A stretch of 64,000 nucleotides of DNA from Alligator mississippiensis. Lineage: Eukaryota > Chordata > Crocodylia > Alligatoridae. The notes under the pieces are model-generated. The model did not search any database, was not told where the DNA came from, and saw nothing but the letters and a program-made list of their open reading frames with translations. Position 1 is the first letter of the stretch; each line of letters opens with the position of its first letter. The stretch covers positions 49,820,882 to 49,884,881 of the forward strand of contig NC_081824.1 of the NCBI RefSeq assembly GCF_030867095.1, written 5' to 3'. The translations under genes and the position numbers were made by a program. Of the stretch, positions 34,815 through 47,392 are shown one piece after another.

Positions 34815-37800
34815 ACCAATTCTGTTCTGTACAGGATAACAAACTTGTAAGCTAGCAAAACTCTGTTTGAAATTTTTAATTGGTTCCTGTTAGTTTCAAT
34901 CATCAGCTAAATTTTGGGAGAAAATTCTAATTAGAACACTCTAGCATTGCTGCAGTGTCACATATATAATCCCCTCCAGGTTTAAAAATACCTGCTGGGT
35001 CACTGTAACTAAAGATCATCGAATGAGCTTTAGTTGAACCATCCTACAGCCATTTTTAAACACTCAAGAGCTTAATACACGTGATACTTTAGCATTTTAA
35101 TTAGTGTAGCTCTCCAGGAACCACATGCTCAAACATTAGACATGTTATACTAATACAAAACAGTACTTCAAACTGGGAGATCACTTTACTTCCATCTAAG
35201 CTATGAATTTACTATTCCTATTTATTCTTCTACTTTCTTTAGATGAATGCACAAATCCCTCCCTCCCTTACTCCTCAAAAGCCTGTAAATCTACAAGAGT
35301 CTTAACTCTAGTTTAATATTTTTAAAAGACATCACCCATATTTTTGTATATGTATATTATATGCTCATTATGTATACATATTGTCTGTATTCACAATATT
35401 GAGCATGATCGAAGTGCAGCTAGAAACAGAATTACCTGAGTATAGTGTAAGAGTAATTTTATTATCTCCTTGGGTGAGTAAGTACTCCTATTATAGGAAT
35501 AGGATCACCATGCAAAGACGTGCAGACACATCCCTTTTCCTATAATGTCCCTATTTCTATTTTTAAAACTTACACACTCACAGGGGGCAACAGAATCACT
35601 CCTACACTTTAAACTAATAACTCAGAATTGGCCCTAACTGCACTTTGATAATTTACTAGGTGACATTACAGTTCTGCCTTATCTGCTCATGACATTTAGC
35701 TTCAGAAGTGATTTATTACACCTTTTCTCATATATGCCAGTAAATGCCATACCAGAAATCAAGCATCATCCAATTTATCCTTAGCTATATAAAATACATA
35801 TCCCCATCACTTGCCATAATTATATAATCCCATGCAATAGTTGTTTTTAATCCTAGTAAAAGTAAAAATGAACAGTGATATGTTGTCTAAAAGGCAAAGT
35901 CATGAAGGGCCTTTTTACATATAATTAATATTTTGGATCCTTATTTAATTACATTTTCATGATTCTTTGACTGAGTGAAATTATACATTTCTGTATTCTG
36001 TTTTAGCACACAGGATGCAGGAAAGACTTTACAGCTTTTGCTCACTGATCTTTACTGATATACCGTATCCACCAGAAAGAGGACTAAACTGCCAAAAAGC
36101 ATGCTCAAAGAAAAAGAACTCTTGGCATTTATTACACCAGATGAATTACGCAGGTGCATATCTAACTTCGGCCATATTTGGGAAAGGACAACTGCGTTCT
36201 TCATTCACGTGCCTTCATCTTATGTTCAAGTAAATCTGGAGACTTAATATTTATCATCACAAAGTATAAAGCCAAATGTCCTCTTTTCAGGAGCACCAAA
36301 GATTAACAGATTAGAATGTTTTCCACATGTCCATTTTATTGTCAAGAGAATATTAAAGAAGTTTTCCAGCTTCCGCAGCTCAGCCAGATGTCAATGGATC
36401 CCACAGTGAAGCAAAATTGGCAGAGTAGCCTTCTCATGACCCCAGCATTGTTTTATCAAGGATCAGTTTAAAAGTATAAAGGGCCATTTCTTGCTGAGAT
36501 CTGTAATGTTTTTCAGCCCTTTTCCCCTGCAATTACACAAAAGTGCTGACTTTGTTGAACTACTGATATGCAGTAGTATTTCTTATGACTCCTCTCACAC
36601 AGTGCTGTAATTGCTGTTTGTGTTGGCACAAGAAAAGTACCAGGTCTTGTTTCCACTGTACATTTCCGGACTCTGGTTTCAGTAACATCAGTGTAGGATA
36701 TTGTACTGGGCATATGTTTTGTTGTGTAAACATTAACTGGTAATTTACCCTGTCAATCTCCACAGTATGGCTTCTAATTACCAGAGCTTGAGAGACTTCA
36801 GATGGACAATTTCTAAAATATTTTCAATAGTTACATTGATTGATTTTTTTACACTGATACTTTGTGCTGTTAAAATTGTGTGGAAACCCAGATGTATTTA
36901 CGAAGCCTACATGTATTTATGATAGAACACATCATTCTTTAGAGAAACTGTAGACAAGCTTTCTTTCTGTTAATTGAAAAAGAGAATATTGCAACAGACG
37001 CCATATTGTGCTGAAATATTGGCAGACTTGCAACAATATATTTTGGGTTTATATCCTGATTTTTTTAATATTTGATTCTTTTCTGCAACACGCTATATCT
37101 TTAATTATTCTATCAATAACTAAATAGATAAAGGGCACGTATTAATTAGTTAAGTCCCTAATTTTACAAGCTTACATCTATGTATGGTTGGGACTATTTA
37201 TATTATCATGTAGGACCAGGGAGTTTTTGGTAGAAAAGATATAGGCACAACAGTAAAGACTAAAAAGAAACGGGTATACTTACTTGCCTTCTGTGGAAAA
37301 TGTATTTTGTTATTTATTCCTCTATGTGCCTTTTTGGTAGGGAGATAAAATATTCTGTAGTGGGCTAAAATAACATGATTACCTCCAATTGCTGAATCTC
37401 AGGGTGGGGTTACACAGTTAATAATGGCAGCCATTTCTGATCTAAGAGGATGTGTGCACAAGGCGCACTCTGGATATCAAATGAACTGTAATTTTTAGCT
37501 TGATGTAGTAAATCCCTTGAGAAAACTGTTATGGATATCCAGCTTTTTTAGTTTTTAGCCATAACAACATCAAACTTGCAATCTTCATCATAGGTAGTAG
37601 AGTATCTCTCCAAATATCTGATCGTCTGCTGCTTAATTAAGTGGCATCAAGGTAGACCAAATACTTAATCTACAACCTAAAATATTTTTCTTGCTGCTTC
37701 GAAAATGAAAATCCTTTTCCTTTAGAAATGGGACATACAAATTGTTCTGTCAAGGTATCTGCCAGCAACAGACCCAGAACACTACTTTTATTCAAATTTT

Positions 37801-37970
37801 ATTTTTTCGAGGTTCATTTCATATACTGACATTCCTTGCTTTTGGTATACATCCCTATTGTTCTGTCCTGCTAACTCTGCTCCACTCTGTTCATTTGATT
37901 TCATCTTAGGGGCAGAAAAGATATTATAACAAATCAGTCTACTAGCTCTACCAACTGTTTTTACTGTAGC
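34815..37970. other. Intronic stretch, unassigned
   Basis: AT-rich with no recognised repeat, exon or RNA gene. The open frames (for example 36015-36233) have no family resemblance. The stretch is notable only for being largely free of young insertions compared with the DNA on either side. Confidence 0.5.
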
Positions 37971-37974
37971 TGTG

Positions 37975-38103
37975 CTTGCTTTTCTTCTCAGACCTGAGAA
38001 AGAATGGCTTGCATTCAAAAGCTTGTCTACTTCTATCCCAGCTACACAGTTGATCCAGTAAAAGATATCACCCAAAGAAATACTTGCTTCTTTCAAAGAA
38101 CCA
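37975..38103. repeat. Copy of the GATATCTTTTATT fold-back repeat family (reverse orientation)
   Basis: It contains AAAAGATATCACCCAAAGAAATAC at about 38059-38082, the reverse complement of the family core, preceded by CATTCAAAAGCTTGTCTAC and GACCTGAGAAAGAATG words shared with the 43273-43483 copy. Only one arm is present. Confidence 0.6.
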
Positions 38104-38654
38104 GCATCATTTTAACCCATTGCCTTACAAAGAAATTGTAAAGGGATTAGATAGAAACATTGTTCTTGTTATGCTTCTATTTGTTTAATTTGTTTGCTTG
38201 AAAACACTTTGTGATAAGACATATAATTGCATTCAGTTTCTCATTTTTGTAACTTCCACGTAACAAAGAATGAAAAACGTTTTAAAGAAAGCAAGAAAAT
38301 ATGAGTGTAAAAGGCAAAAGAAAAAATTGGCAGAAATTTCACTGGCAAATATAGTAACTGAAACTACTCCTAACTCATTTCCTTAAATTGGTTAGAGTTC
38401 AAGTTGACAGTGACTCTAACTTTGGGATTATTGTTTGTTTCAGAATTGTACCTACCCTGTTCACAAGAAGAGAAAAAAATTCCTATGAACAAAAAACTAA
38501 TTGGCTGTACCACATGACAGTAACAGTTATGTACAGCACAGAAAGAGAAGTTTCTGTGTTTCTCTGTTTCTTTGTTTCTGCATCTATTTTTTGGCACTTA
38601 ACTTGATAGTACAGTTTTTGTTTATTTACTCATGTACGACAAGTTACATGCCCT

Positions 38655-39122
38655 CCTAGGGAATGTCCTGACGTGCGTGCATGTGCAGGGGTGTGCGTTT
38701 CCTGATGAACAAATAGCTATGGCACGTATTTGTGCTGCTGCTATTTGTCCTCCGGCACACTCTAGCACATGGCAAAATGGCCTGGATGGGGTGGGGGAGG
38801 CTGGGGCCAGTACCTGTGCAGGTCCCAGCAGCCTTACCTGGGGTCCTGGGGGCCTCCCAGGGCGGCAGCAGTACTGAGCAAGTCACTAGGAGCCTAACCA
38901 GCAGCCAGAGCATGGCTCTGATCAGCCAGGCTCCCTTTCTGGTGGTGCACACTGTTGTCGTGTGTGTCACATCACTTTTTTCACTGGCGGTTTTTTTACA
39001 TTGAGATCTCCCAGTGTAAAAAAAAACAACCCACCGTTAATCAAATTAGCAGCACGGTGAATGGTTGCACGTGTGCCACATGTGGTTTGTGGTGCTGTGC
39101 TCATTGGGATGTACCCCTAAGG
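38655..39122. mobile_element. Putative TIR element
   Basis: CCTAGGGAATGTCCTGACG near 38654 and the inverse of the right side (TTAGGGGTACATCCCAATG, near 39122) could be degenerate terminal inverted repeats of a roughly 465-bp element. The interior is GC-rich at its centre with A/T-rich, TTTTTTACA-type words toward the right end. No target duplication is certain. Confidence is limited because the TIR match is weak. Confidence 0.4.
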
Positions 39123-39284
39123 TACACTACAGTAGTATCTAAGCTAGTTGTAATAGTTCTAAAACAGGTACTAGAACAGTACAGCCATGGTAGCATAGAG
39201 CTCAGTGCAGGGTGTTTTACCCAGCAGAATCATAGCAAATTTACCCAGAGAGGCAGGATTAGCTCCATGCTACTTCTGTTAGAC

Positions 39285-39824
39285 CAGGGACGGGCTGTGG
39301 GCTGGATCGGGCCAGCAGCAGACTTCATTTCCCAGCAGCCCCTGCCCACATTGAGGCAGCCGGTTTCCATGGAGACCCCAGGGTCAGTGGGGCCGTGACA
39401 GTGTGGGGCCAGGGTTTCTATGGAGACTGGCCCCAGCAGTGCTGGCAGGTCACAGCAGGGAGCTGTTCCAGGGCTGGGATCTTACAGCATTGACAGCATG
39501 TTCTGGAGCCAGGGCAGAGCTGCAATCCAGTGTCTGCACACTGCAGGCAGGGGCCTGCAGGCAGCGGATCACAGCTCTGCCCCATCTCTGGACTACACTG
39601 TCACTACCATGAGATACTAGCCCCGGCTCCAGAGCTGCTCCCTGCCTAGACACTCCCCTCCACCGGAGTTGCTGGGGCTGGTTTCCATGGAAACCCTGGC
39701 CCTGCGCTGTCATGGTTCCACCATTCCTGGGGTTTCCATGGAAACCAACTGCAGCAACACAGGCAGTGGCTGCTGGGAAATAGAGTGCAGCTGCTGGCCA
39801 CATCTGTCATTTTGCCCACCCTTA
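39285..39824. mobile_element. hAT-type non-autonomous element with near-perfect 8-bp target duplication
   Basis: The left end CAGGGACGGGC and the inverse of the right end (TAAGGGTGGGC) form a short imperfect TIR of the CAGGGGTGGGCAAA type. The flanks are TGTTAGAC (39277-39284) and TATTAGAC (39825-39832), a 7-of-8 match and the 8-bp size expected for hAT. The 540-bp interior is GC-rich and contains repeated GTTTCCATGGAGACC / GTTTCCATGGAAACC words, several of which are near-palindromes. There is no transposase. Confidence 0.78.
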
Positions 39825-40689
39825 TATTAGACTATGTCTAGCTTGCTTGCATAGAGCTAGGTCAAGTTCTACAATGAAGAATAATCCCTCTGCTCTTTTC
39901 ACTGACTTCTGGATCACAGTTTTGTACACATTGAACCGGTTCTGTCTGTAGGACCATGACTCTCTCCTTAAGTAAATATGTGGGGAATCGGTTCTGTACC
40001 CTTCAACACACCTATCTGAAGAGGTGTGCAAAGGTGAAGTGAGTGTAATCTTGTAAACAGTTCTACCAGCAACTAATTGACAGTAATTTCCCAAGAGTTT
40101 TGCTGCTGAGTCACAGTTACAAATTTCCAGGACTGTTCCTAGGGTGACTCCATTCTATTGACCCTAACATGGGGCTAAAAGGCAGGTTGAAAGTGAAAGT
40201 GAGTTTCCAGATAAAACATACATTAAGTGTAACCACAACCAAAATCAATTAAAAGCAATCACTGTTTCTAATTATGAAATATTGTCCCAGCTTTCCCTCT
40301 CTAAATTTATTATTAAACAACATTTAAAAGGCTGTGAAAAGAAAAAAGAAAAGAAAGACAACCATCTCAGCAAAGCAGAAATGTAAGTACACATGTATAA
40401 AGCAATGTATTCATTCAGTTGGATGCATTTAGAGGTTCCACAGCTACAGGCTGATCAAAGCACGTAGTGCTTTTTTACTACAAGAATATTTTTTAAAATT
40501 ACTCAGGAAACTGGTGTAGAAATAATTTCTTTTTAAAATACTGTGAAGAAGATATTCAATCAGGGCACAAGAAATTAAGCAAGGTATTCACCTTGAAGGT
40601 GGAAGAAAACTTTTCATAAAGGCAGTAAAAAACAGCTCTATTCGCATAAGATTATGAAAATATTATCTTATAATAACATACTACATAGG

Positions 40690-40770
40690 ATCGTAAGAAA
40701 TTAGGGCTGGATCATATTAAATGATTTAGTTCAGCCCCCTGCTCAAGACAGGATCATCCCTGACTAAACA
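40690..40770 (-). mobile_element. CR1 LINE, short 3' fragment
   Basis: The plus strand shows GGATCGTAAGAAATTAGGGCTGGATC and then TTCAGCCCCCTGCTCAAGAC, the antisense of the CR1 3' UTR. The fragment therefore lies in the sense orientation of the host gene. It is severely 5'-truncated, as is usual for CR1. Confidence 0.75.
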
Positions 40771-41619
40771 TTTCAGATATCAAGGTTATCAAGGTTGTTT
40801 ATTTCTAGAAAAGGAGAAGACACCCGCCTTGGTAAGGTAACTTGATTAACAAAACAACCTGAGAGAAGGTAAAGGGTGGTCCTAAAGTAAGTTATCTATT
40901 CTGTGGTAACTGCCAGGTGTTCATTCTTATCCCATTATATGTACAAAGTCACTTGTCCTAAGGGAAAGTGGGACACTTATCAAACCATAAGTTTACACTC
41001 TAGTGATGCTTGTGGCAGTCTGCTCAACAAACATATTTGTCTTGAAAGGCTCCCATGCACTGCAGTCTGAGAACTGGCCACATGTTCAGTTAAAGTTGTG
41101 ATAGGAACCAGCCATGAAGTTATTACACAAAAAGTATTTTATGTGATAACTTATTGGCTTATTCCTTATTTTACCATGCCATTCACTGAATGAACATGTG
41201 GCCAGACCAGTACCTAAAATGTGATTAACCAAATAATCATGTCTTAAGGGTACAATCTGTCAGGGAGTGCTGAATCTCTGTTTTGATTAAAGTAAACATA
41301 TGATGACTCTATTATTATTTATTATTATTTAGGGGTACATTTTGCAGGAATCCTTTGCAAAAGATATATGAAGCTATCTGGAAGTATAAATCCAAAATTT
41401 ACATCAGATATCTGTTATATTTGAATGAGAAATTGTTAACTTCATATTTCTTTTTAAAAGATGCAATTAGAACACAATTATAGCAACTACTATTAGTAAA
41501 GCCTATTATTAAGGTTGTCTGACATCCTATTTTATGATCCTGTTTTCAGTTGCTTCCCACTTGGCCAAATTTTGTATGTTGAATGTTTTTGAAAAGTGGC
41601 CCAAACAGTTCAGGGTTCA

Positions 41620-41690
41620 TTTTAATACCAGAAGGACCCATTAGATCAGCTAGTCTGATCTCAGAAGACAGCAGGACTGGCTGGGAAGTA
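41620..41690 (-). mobile_element. CR1-like LINE, old 3' fragment
   Basis: TACCAGAAGGACCCATTAGATC followed by AGCTAGTCTGATCTC is the antisense of the ...GTCCCTTCTGG 3' end of another CR1-group subfamily. It is short and diverged, on the minus strand. Confidence 0.65.
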
Positions 41691-43272
41691 AGTTTGCAAT
41701 TGCAAGCAGAGGGATGTGAAGCTGTAGGGGCCAAGAGCCAATGCAGAAGGAAGACTATCCAAGAAGACAAGCCGGGACTGGATGGGCAGAGCGAGAGAGG
41801 AACTCTGGAATGAATCAGGGTTTTCAGAGTGTTATTGCTTATAGAACCCTTGTTTCATTTGTTTCAAAAGTTAGAAGATATTCTGTGAATGAGGGAAGGG
41901 GCTGTAGAAAGTGAAAGGATAGTCTCATGGTTAAGCCAGTTGAAGACTGTCCCAGAGAACAACATTCCGCATCATAAGAAATCAGCACTCTTGTGTGATT
42001 CCCAGCAAGTAAAGACGCCTTTTATGGCTAGTTATTTATTATGCACTCCTCACTTTTTGAGTGCCTAAATTGATAATCTGTGATTTTATTTACAGACATA
42101 GAAGTGAAAGTTGTTACAAAATAAATAATTATAGGGTCTACTTGTGCTACATGACTACAGCAGCCATGTCACCAAACTACCAAATCTCAGCCCATCTAAT
42201 ATCTTTTTACCTGTATAGCACCAAGTCAAAGCACAAAGGGAGAATGGTTTATAGAAAAGATGGCACTACCTTCTCCATCCCTTTTGTTTATTTTATAAAA
42301 ATTTGGTTTTCTAACGCTATATTTTGCCACCTTTTGTAAGTACTAAATGATTATTTTTAAATGGATTTATCATTTAAAACTATTTTTATACTAATTTGAT
42401 TCTATAAACACCTGAGAAACTTTTAAAATGATCTTCTTACTTTTTCAGCATTTGGAAGTAATTTGTTTCTAGTCCAAAAAAATGAATGTCTGTCTCCAAC
42501 AGAAAGAGCTGGATTACTGCCAGTCCAATTCAGAACTGGATGATGCTGACTCTTAACCATTTAAAAAGTCAAGTTAAACAAGGCACAGTTTGGATGATAA
42601 AAGGGGGTCTGTAAAAAAAGCCATTGCTGTGGTCACGGAGGAAACAATGACTAGGAAAGCAACAGTGGAAAAGAGAAACTTTACCCAAGTGCCATGCAAA
42701 ATACAGTTGGGAGGATAAATGCTTGGTAAGATTCCCCTACCTCCTGGGGAATTGCCAGCATCCTCTCTGACTTACATACATGCTGAAGAAATAATGTAAA
42801 ATGGGATTGGAAGTGGGTCACAAAAGAGTTGAAGAAGCAAAGAACACGGTATTCAGTACAGCATGTTGCCCTCAAAAGTGAATATAATCTGCTGGTAAAA
42901 TGTACATAAATTATCCTCAGGACTCTGCTGAGGAGCTCACAAAGTTCCGATAGAAATGGTGTAGCCATGGTCTTTACCAGAAAATCTCCAAGCTTGCTGC
43001 TGATATTAGACAGGCCAAAAAGGGGAGAAGCCAAGAATCTTGGAGATGGACTGACCAGAGTTCATTGGATCATTCTTTTATCATCCCATAAATACTGATT
43101 CTCATTCCTTCTTAAAAGCAACACTTCCACATGTGTTTGTCAAGTACAATGAAAAATCAAAAGTAAATCTGCTTGGGAGTGAAATATCATTTGAAGTAAG
43201 TTGTCTTACTGTGCATGTTTTAAAATGGTAGTGTTAGAATGATATGGTAGCTGCAAAGTTTCAGGAATTATG

Positions 43273-43483
43273 TGAGAGGCAAGAATGCCTTAGTGCTATC
43301 TTTTATTTGACCAACTGCATAGTTAGGATAGAGTTAGACAAGCTTTCAAATGCAAGACATTCTTCATCAGGTTAGAACCATAAAAGCCAGCACAGACCTG
43401 ATGAAGAATGTCTTGCATACCAAAGCTTAGCTAAATGTACTTGGTACAATAAAAGATATCACCCTAAGAAATGCTTCCCTCTC
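43273..43483. repeat. Complete fold-back (inverted-repeat) element of the GATATCTTTTATT family
   Basis: The two halves are imperfect reverse complements over nearly the whole 211 bp. The outer ends GAGAGGCAAGAATGCCTTAG and the inverse of the right end (GAGAGGGAAGCATTTCTTAG) match, and the inner ends are identical: CAAGACATTCTTCATCAGGT at 43352-43371 against its exact reverse complement near 43397-43416. Only about 25 bases separate the arms. A transcript would form a long hairpin. Related single-arm or short-arm copies lie at 3885-4050, 37975-38103 and 54940-55060. Confidence 0.8.
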
Positions 43484-46400
43484 ATCTGTTTTAAAAAGGG
43501 AAGATGTAAATAGAAGCATCTGCTAGTAAACAGAAGCTTCTTTTAGTGAAAGTTGATATTGATAATGATGCAGTTGATAATGATTCCTTATAAATTAGCT
43601 GAAGGGCCAGCCAAGGCAAAATTGCCTGCATGGTATGGTGATCTAGTAACTAGAACAAGAGCAGAAAATTGTAAATGAAGTTGGAATCAACCTATGACTA
43701 GTGACCAAGTGCTTAGTTTGAAATGCTGAGAAGCAGCTGCTCTGATTAGAAAACTCCACAAAAAATACTGGACTTTAGAAAATCCATCACTGAAACGTGA
43801 ATTACTAACTAGATGGCAATAAACACCTTTAGAATACACAGTGAAAAACCAGTAGATATTTTATATGGCATTGAGGATGCTGCAGTAAAAAATAATTCCA
43901 AAGAGAAAACAATTTAAATGGATATGGAGGAAATTAGTAAAGAAATAGAGAAACAGGTGTATGGTCAACAAGCCAAATTTATATCTTTTGTGAATTCTAT
44001 TAAAAGCAATGAAACAGTGAATTGAAAGTCGTGAAGCTACTTAAGTGATGTATTTGACCTTAGGACTTCAAGGCCCCTAAACATTGTAGATTTGTTCTCC
44101 CTACTTGTTATGGTAATTATACTGGGTTTATTCTTTTTGATTAACTATAGAAACTATAGATTTATCTAAATATTTACATGAGAAATTCTGGAATAAAAAT
44201 AAAACTAGTGTTGAGAAGGACAACTACAGTCTACTGTATTTACCTGAAACCAAGACAACCTTTAATTTAAGATGCTCCCCAATAATTACATTCTATATAT
44301 GGAACTGTATAAATTTGTTATAAATTTCCAGGCATAGAATCTAATTATAGAGGGTCATCTGGAATCCTTGCCCCCAGTGCTGCAGTGGGGAAAGCATAGG
44401 CAGGGGGCAGGTGGTTGGGGAGGGCAGGCAGCTTAAAAGAGACCCCTTGGTCTCTGCTCCCCGCTACCACTTTTTCCTCCTGTAGCCTGCCCAACTCCTT
44501 CCTGCCTGCAACCCCTGCCATTTACCCCCACCACCTCTGCTCCCTACTGCTCCCCACAGCCTCTGACCCTTCCTCCCTGTTTCCCACAGCTCCTGGCCCC
44601 CCCATCCTCCCCCCACACCCTTCCTTACCATCAGACTTAGCTCTGGATCCATTACCTCCTGGGTCACAGAGCATGTAGAAACATGACCCCTGCCCAGCAA
44701 TACATCAGCATCTTTAGGTTCAGAGCTGTGCCACCGATGATTGGCAAGGCACAAGATAGAGTTTCCTTGTCCTCTGTGCCCAGAAAGGAATTGAGCCAGA
44801 GCTACACCTAACAGTAAGCATTAGGGCGGGGGGTGGGAAGGGAGGGAAGAGAGCAGAGGCTGAAGCAGGCAAGCAGCTGTGCTCAGTCTGTGGGTCAGTC
44901 AGTCGCAGTAGCCACCTGCCCCCCACCTCCATCTTGTATCCAAATCCAAGACAAAGGACTTTTTTCCTCGTGCAGAAAGGGAATGGGAGGGGACTTCGCT
45001 ATGTACTTGAGTAAATACAGCAAGTTCCTTAAAACCAGCTCTATGTGGTAGAATAGGGATATCAGTATAATCCTTAACTGCTGTAGAATCTCTTTATTCA
45101 AGTACAACCAAGTTAGGCTGATGTTAGGCAGAGGCAGTGCAGGGAGGCAACTTAAAGAATGGATATTATGAATGCTGTATGTGTAATATATTGAAACTGC
45201 ATATATTGAAACTGTATGTATAGACTGGAGATTGATTAGCTCTGAAATTGCTGGGATGCTAAGGCTCTGAGAAACAATCGTCAAATTAGAGAGGGTGGGT
45301 AAAAGAAAAATGATTTATTGATTATTTGTTAAGTACTGATCATTTATGAGGCCCAGAACAAAGCTCTTTGCATTAGAGATGTCCTCTTCCTATGGATATA
45401 CACAGTAGAGCCTGAGTCTCAGTTTAGGGTTTTTGGGTGACACATCAGCACAAATAAATAAAGTCCCTGTCCTGAACTGAACACAGTTTAAAGCCTTGAA
45501 TCTAAGCGCCTAGTGTTAAGGTTAAATTTGTCATTATAGCATTAAGAAATATATGTGTGTATTACAATTTTACTGGTAGATTGTGAAGTACGATGGTAAC
45601 AGGCCATCAGCCCTTGAGAAGTGCTTGCTAATACACAGCCTGCTGTGGCTTATTGCAATAGTCATATAACTTCTTAATTTTACATTTTTTGCAGAGGTAA
45701 AAGACAGGTTTTTATTTTTCTTATAGAGTTTCTTGAGGGTTTAGGCAATATACCATATTTTTCCATCATAAATGGCAGTTCCTAGGGCAAAGAAAATAAA
45801 AGGGGAAAAATTAAAAACATCTCTTCGCTCTTAAATATGAATGCCTGTGTTTTTCCATATTTCTACAATTATGTTTTCCTCATTGCATGACTGCAGTTTT
45901 CTTCATTTGTTAAAGTAGCTGCTTGATTAAGTATGACTAGGTCTCATCGTGCAAGTGGTATTCTAGCTTCCCAGACCACACCCCTGCTTTTTGTTTTCAG
46001 CACTGCAACCCTGTAATCTTTAGATTTTTCTTCATTTCACAGTACATCTCCCATTTCTCCCCTGACTAGTCTTTTCACTCAGATTTCAGTCTCTTGGATA
46101 TAGTCTTCATTTGTCTTTGATTTCCCCACTTCTGGTCTTAAGCAATCTTAAGGAATCTTCTCCTCCCTGATGTTACTTATTTCCTTTATCTCAAGTTTCT
46201 AAAGCATATTGACTCCAAGTGTAATTCTCTATGGTTTTATATAGTTGCTGTAAATCAGAAAATAATAATAATTACAAACAAAAAAACCCTGTTTCCACCA
46301 TATTAGCTGTGAAATGCTGTTGGCAAGTTAATTATCCCTATAGTCAACAGGCAAAAAATTAAGTAAAAGCATATATTCTACACTGATAAGGTATTTGCTG

Positions 46401-46835
46401 CTCATTATTAAAAGCAATTTCAGATTTAGGCAGAGTCTTAAACAGCACCTCTGGTAGATTATTTCTGGGGAAAAAAAGACTGAGAAATGAAAAAGTGGGA
46501 TTGAGATACTTTTTAAATGTCAGGCATTTTAGACTGAATAATCTTTTGCCATTCTTAAAATGGCATATGTTCCTATTCTTATGTTTTCACTCCAAAGTTT
46601 GCTTAATTTTGCATATTTTAAACTATTAGCCATCCATATGCTTAAACATCTGACTGTAATAAAAACCCTCATTTCTCATTATGGTGTATTTTTCACATTT
46701 TAATATTTGAAAAAAATTAGAAAACTTGCCATTAATATCAGCATTAATGGTACTGTAAATCATTTAGTTTAAGTAATAAAACCTGAGATCCAAAGACTGG
46801 GCCCTCTATTACCCTGCTGGTATGCTCTTTCCAGT
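43484..46835. other. Intronic stretch with a GC-rich island
   Basis: Unassigned except for a CCT/GGG-rich island at about 44385-44950. The words ACCAAGACAACCTTTAA at about 44250 and TCCAAGACAAAGGACTTTTTT at about 44945 bracket the island in direct orientation and may be parts of one repeat, but I could not define a terminal inverted repeat. No exon was recognised. Confidence 0.4.
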
Positions 46836-46839
46836 TTGA

Positions 46840-47190
46840 AAAAAAAATCCATTTTACAGCTTCCATTTGTTTCCTGCCATTTAGCCAACTTTCCACTTAT
46901 TACACATCTCCACTCCTTAATATGAACTTCCAGTACAGAACACTGTAAACTGTTTTATGAAAAATCAAAGCACATGATGGCCACTATGTATCCTTTGTCT
47001 GCTTTGGCAGTAACCACCTCAAAGAATTCCAGTGAAAAAGTGAAGCATGACCATCCCTTCCTGTGTCTAATGTTGGCTATTCTTAATCAAACTGTGCTTT
47101 TCCTAATGCTTCCCCATCTGAATTTTGAAATTGGTTTCTCTACTAGCTACCACAGCTTGCAGTTTCCTAGTGCTTTTCTCAAAGTCTGTA
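46840..47190 (-). mobile_element. Ancient CR1/L3-like LINE fragment
   Basis: The plus strand contains CCTCAAAGAATTCCAGTGAA followed by GTGAAGCATGACCATCCCTT at about 47018-47060, the antisense of the reverse-transcriptase region that precedes the A block in L3/CR1 elements. It parallels the CATAGAAAGAGACTAGATTG...CAGGCACGATCTGCCTG text of the younger CR1 at 52720-52760. All frames are broken. The element lies on the minus strand. Confidence 0.6.
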
Positions 47191-47392
47191 TGTAGCAGTT
47201 TACTGAAGAAAATGGAATTGTGGTGTTTCCTAAGTCTGTCCCTCTTCTAGCATTTTCTCAAAGCAGGAATGCTATCTTTAAAAAATATTTTTCTACTATT
47301 TTTTTAAAGTGTGTTATAAAACTAAGCCCCCCCACCCCCCCTCAGTACAACCCCCAAAACTTTGCAGTCTAATTTAGCACAGCACTGTATGT

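Larger units (their letters stand above)
39833..43272. other. Intronic stretch with two small CR1 fragments
   Basis: Apart from the LINE 3' fragments at 40690-40770 and 41620-41690, this is AT-rich and unassigned. The 117-codon minus-strand frame at 42681-43034 has no family resemblance. A purine-rich AAAAGAAAAAAGAAAAGAAAGA run lies at about 40335-40360. Confidence 0.5.

Noticed and set aside
34224-34850. 208-codon proline-rich frame
   Set aside because: Product of a pyrimidine-rich low-complexity tract inside a TIR element; overlapping frames on both strands are open as well, with no conserved motif.
42681-43034. 117-codon minus-strand frame as a possible upstream exon of the host gene
   Set aside because: It does not contain any HMG-CoA lyase block, and its reading resembles no known protein.
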